Positions 5,557 to 7,949 of a DNA stretch of 7,949 nt are shown here, one piece after another (positions within the stretch are counted from its first letter, which is position 1; each line of letters begins with the position of its first letter). The stretch is from the NCBI GenBank assembly GCA_010092775.1, contig JAADYZ010000091.1, positions 1 through 7,949 on the forward strand. Direction: 5' to 3'. Below the pieces are notes generated by a model. The model was not told where the DNA came from and ran no database searches. It saw only the letters and a program-made list of their open reading frames with translations. A program made the translations under genes and the position numbers. The DNA comes from Chloroflexota bacterium. GTDB taxonomy: Bacteria > Chloroflexota > Anaerolineae > Aggregatilineales > UBA3940.

Positions 5557-7949
5557 CTAGTCGTCGGGTGTTACCATCCGACGGAGTTCATATAAGCGAG
5601 TGATCGCGTCAATGGGAGACATCTCTTCAACGCGCAGCTTGCGCAGCTCTTCGATGACAGGGTTCGGCCCGTCTTGCACAAAACTCAACTGCTGGGGTTC
5701 GTCGCCCTGAGGATTATTCTCTTCTAGGCCGGAGATCGCCCAGACGTTGTGCTGGCTTTCCAACTCATCCAGAATTTCCGCTGCCCGTTGAACGACGCTT
5801 TTGGGCACGCCTGCTAGGTCGGCCACATGAATCCCGTAGGATTTATCGGCTTTGCCCTGGCGAATGCTGTGCAAAAAGACCACCTGATCGCCTTGCTCGG
5901 CGACAGCAACATGATAGTTGATGACGTTCGGCAGAATGTTCTCTAGCTCGGTTAGTTCATGATAGTGGGTGGCGAAGAGCGTCTTTCCTCCCAAACGCGG
6001 ATGATTGTGGATGTACTCCAATACGGCCCGCGCGATGGCTAGCCCGTCATAGGTGCTGGTGCCCCGCCCAACCTCATCCAGCACGATCAAGCTGCGCCGA
6101 GTGCTCTGCTGCAAGATCAGGGCGGTCTCGACCATCTCAACCATGAAGGTGCTTTGACCCGCGTAAATCTCATCTTGAGCGCCAATGCGAGTGAAGATTC
6201 GATCTACTAATCCAATCTGCGCGTCTTCCGCGGGTACATAACTCCCGATCTGAGCGAGCAGGACAATCAGGGCAACCTGGCGCAAGTACGTGCTCTTACC
6301 CGACATATTGGGTCCGGTGATCACATGGATGCGCTCGCTCTCGGAGAAGAGCGTATCATTTGGGACGAAACGCTCGCCTTGCAGCAGCTTCTCGACCACG
6401 GGGTGGCGCCCTTGGCGAATGAACAATACATCGTCCTGGGTGAGATGCGGGCGCGCAAAGCCCTCCCGCGCAGCCACTTCGGCCAAAGCAGCGCAGACAT
6501 CCAGCAGGGCGATGCTGCGGGCAGTGTCGAGCAGGGCGTCACTGTATTGGCTGACCTCGGCCAACACCTCACGGTAGAGTGTCACTTCAACGCCGTGAAT
6601 TTCTTCCTCAGCGTTCAGCAAGCGCACCTCGACTTCTTTCATTTGCGGGGTGATGTAGCGCTCCGCATTGACCAGTGTCTGTTTGCGGATGTAGTCCTCG
6701 GGGACTGCATCGGTGTTGGCCTTGGTGACCTCGATATAGTAGCCGAAGACCTTGTTGTAGCCGACCTTGAGCGACTTAATACCGGTGCGTTCTCGCTCAA
6801 CAGATTCCAGACTGTTGATATAGGCGCGGGCGTCGGCGCTGTCGTTGACGATGCTGTCGAGTTCGGGCGAGAAACCGGATTTGATGACGCCGATGTTGTT
6901 AAGGGTGGCGGGGGTGTCGTCTGAGATGGCATGATCGATCAGGTTCGCGACATCATCAACCGGGTTGAGTCGATGAGCGACATCGGCCAGAGTTTGGCTG
7001 TGCCCAATCAGATAGCCGCGCAGAGTCGGAATGCTGTAGAGTGAGTCGCGCAGGCTGAGCAGTTCTCGTGGGCCAACTTTGCCCATCATGATGCGGTTGG
7101 TCAGCCGCTCCAAATCGCTGATCTGGCGCAGGGCTTCGCGCACCTGCACCCGCAGCATCCCATCAGTGAACAAGGCTTCGACAATATCGAGCCGACGGTT
7201 GAGGCGATCCATATCGAGCAAGGGGCGATTGAGCCAGCGCCGCAGCATCCGTCCCCCCATCGCGGTCACACTGCGATCGAGGACGTTGACCAGCGAGCCT
7301 TTGGAGCGCCCCTCGCGCATCGTCTCGGTCAATTCGAGGTTGCGGCGGGTGGCAGCATCGAGCACCATATAATCAGTGGTGCTGTAGCGGCTCAACGAAC
7401 GGATTTGATCAAGCGAGTTGCGCTGGGTGTCTTGCAGATATTGCAACAAGCCTCCGGCAGCTGAGGCTGCAAGCTCAGCGCCCTCAATTTCGAAAGCGGC
7501 CAAGCTCTCCGTCTGAAAGTGTCGGCGCAACGCCTCAGCCGCAGTGACCGGATCAAAACGCCAATCGGGAAACGGTGTCGGGCTGACTTGCTCCGGCAGC
7601 CTGATCTGTTCCTCATCGACAATGCCTTGCGCAAGGACACACTCACGCGGCGAGAGGCGAGCGATCTCTTGTTGGATCAGACCGGCCACGTCACCTTCTG
7701 TTAGCTCCGTGACGGCAAACTCACCGGTCGAGATGTCGGCATAGGCCAAGCCAGCCGCCGTGACGCCCCCATCGTCAATCTTCGGCGCAATAGCGATGAT
7801 GTAGTTGTTCCGTTTCTCGTTCAATAACGCCGGTTCGGTAACAGTGCCGGGCGTGACGATGCGCGTTACCTCGCGCTGCATCAGACCGTTGACTGGCTCG
7901 CTACCCACCTGTTCGCAGACGGCGACGTGGTAGCCCTTTTCGATCAGTC
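5557..7949 (-). CDS. mutS: DNA mismatch repair ATPase MutS, lacking only the N-terminal part (runs off right edge)
   Basis: MutS recognises mispaired bases and, with ATP, recruits MutL to start repair. The visible 796 residues begin inside the end of domain I (LIEKGYHVAVCEQV) and continue without a stop to the window edge, so the GTG at 7908 is an internal valine codon, not the start. Next come the domain I/II junction ending IVTPGTVTEP, the connector domain, the core/lever helices, and the clamp region with FGYYIEVTKAN (402-411 of the visible part). The ATPase domain has Walker A GPNMSGKST (545-553; bases 6289-6315), Walker B LIVLDE (620-625), the GRGTSTYDG signature (627-635) and ATHYHEL (659-665). 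The C-terminal helix SPIDAITRLYELRRM (777-791) resembles the MutS1 dimerisation end. The mismatch-reading Phe-x-Glu motif lies outside the window. The domain I remnant and overall order identify MutS1 rather than MutS2. It is the upstream gene of comEC. Confidence 0.97.
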   Translation of the reverse strand, partial: LIEKGYHVAVCEQVGSEPVNGLMQREVTRIVTPGTVTEPALLNEKRNNYIIAIAPKIDDGGVTAAGLAYADISTGEFAVTELTEGDVAGLIQQEIARLSPRECVLAQGIVDEEQIRLPEQVSPTPFPDWRFDPVTAAEALRRHFQTESLAAFEIEGAELAASAAGGLLQYLQDTQRNSLDQIRSLSRYSTTDYMVLDAATRRNLELTETMREGRSKGSLVNVLDRSVTAMGGRMLRRWLNRPLLDMDRLNRRLDIVEALFTDGMLRVQVREALRQISDLERLTNRIMMGKVGPRELLSLRDSLYSIPTLRGYLIGHSQTLADVAHRLNPVDDVANLIDHAISDDTPATLNNIGVIKSGFSPELDSIVNDSADARAYINSLESVERERTGIKSLKVGYNKVFGYYIEVTKANTDAVPEDYIRKQTLVNAERYITPQMKEVEVRLLNAEEEIHGVEVTLYREVLAEVSQYSDALLDTARSIALLDVCAALAEVAAREGFARPHLTQDDVLFIRQGRHPVVEKLLQGERFVPNDTLFSESERIHVITGPNMSGKSTYLRQVALIVLLAQIGSYVPAEDAQIGLVDRIFTRIGAQDEIYAGQSTFMVEMVETALILQQSTRRSLIVLDEVGRGTSTYDGLAIARAVLEYIHNHPRLGGKTLFATHYHELTELENILPNVINYHVAVAEQGDQVVFLHSIRQGKADKSYGIHVADLAGVPKSVVQRAAEILDELESQHNVWAISGLEENNPQGDEPQQLSFVQDGPNPVIEELRKLRVEEMSPIDAITRLYELRRMVTPDD

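Noticed and set aside
6325..6924. A 199-codon plus-strand frame within mutS
   Set aside because: It is antisense to the conserved MutS core and ATPase domain. Its length reflects codon bias of the opposite strand.

Overview
The window reads as ordinary bacterial chromosome of moderate-to-high GC. It carries two housekeeping genes (mutS, comEC), a calcineurin-like phosphoesterase, a selenide,water dikinase gene (selD), and the start of an unrecognised proline-rich gene. No mobile element, CRISPR array, tRNA or rRNA is visible. Protein style suggests Chloroflexota or a similarly deep-branching, selenium-using bacterium, but this is an impression from sequence style, not a placement.

Layout. 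The left edge to 509 (minus) is the N-terminus of a disordered, proline-rich protein that leaves the window. From 510 to 695 lies a divergent intergenic region. From 696 to 1562 (plus) is a metallophosphoesterase, followed 6 bp later by the convergent selD (1569-2624, minus). From 2625 to 3055 there is a regulatory and gene-remnant region: a weak promoter, a stem-loop, a 72-codon open frame lacking a usable start, a strong Shine-Dalgarno sequence, and a promoter with a 17-bp palindrome in a 19-bp spacer. comEC (3056-5455, minus) and mutS (5557 to beyond the right edge, minus) follow and probably form a mutS-comEC transcript.

The main result is that selD is a selenoprotein gene. Its true start is the ATG at 2624. 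Codon 18 is an in-frame TGA at the position of the catalytic Cys17 of E. coli SelD, followed by a hairpin with the position and loop of a bacterial SECIS element. A conventional gene caller stops at this TGA and begins the protein at an internal TTG (2489), losing the whole catalytic N-terminus. The enzyme that makes the selenium donor for selenocysteine would thus itself need selenocysteine. In this copy the usual C-x-C pair is replaced by C-x-x-U.

Three other points deserve attention. The promoter upstream of the selD region has the geometry of MerR-family-controlled promoters. The metallo-beta-lactamase domain of ComEC has lost most metal-ligand residues. The start codons of both selD and comEC lie in arms of perfect inverted repeats.
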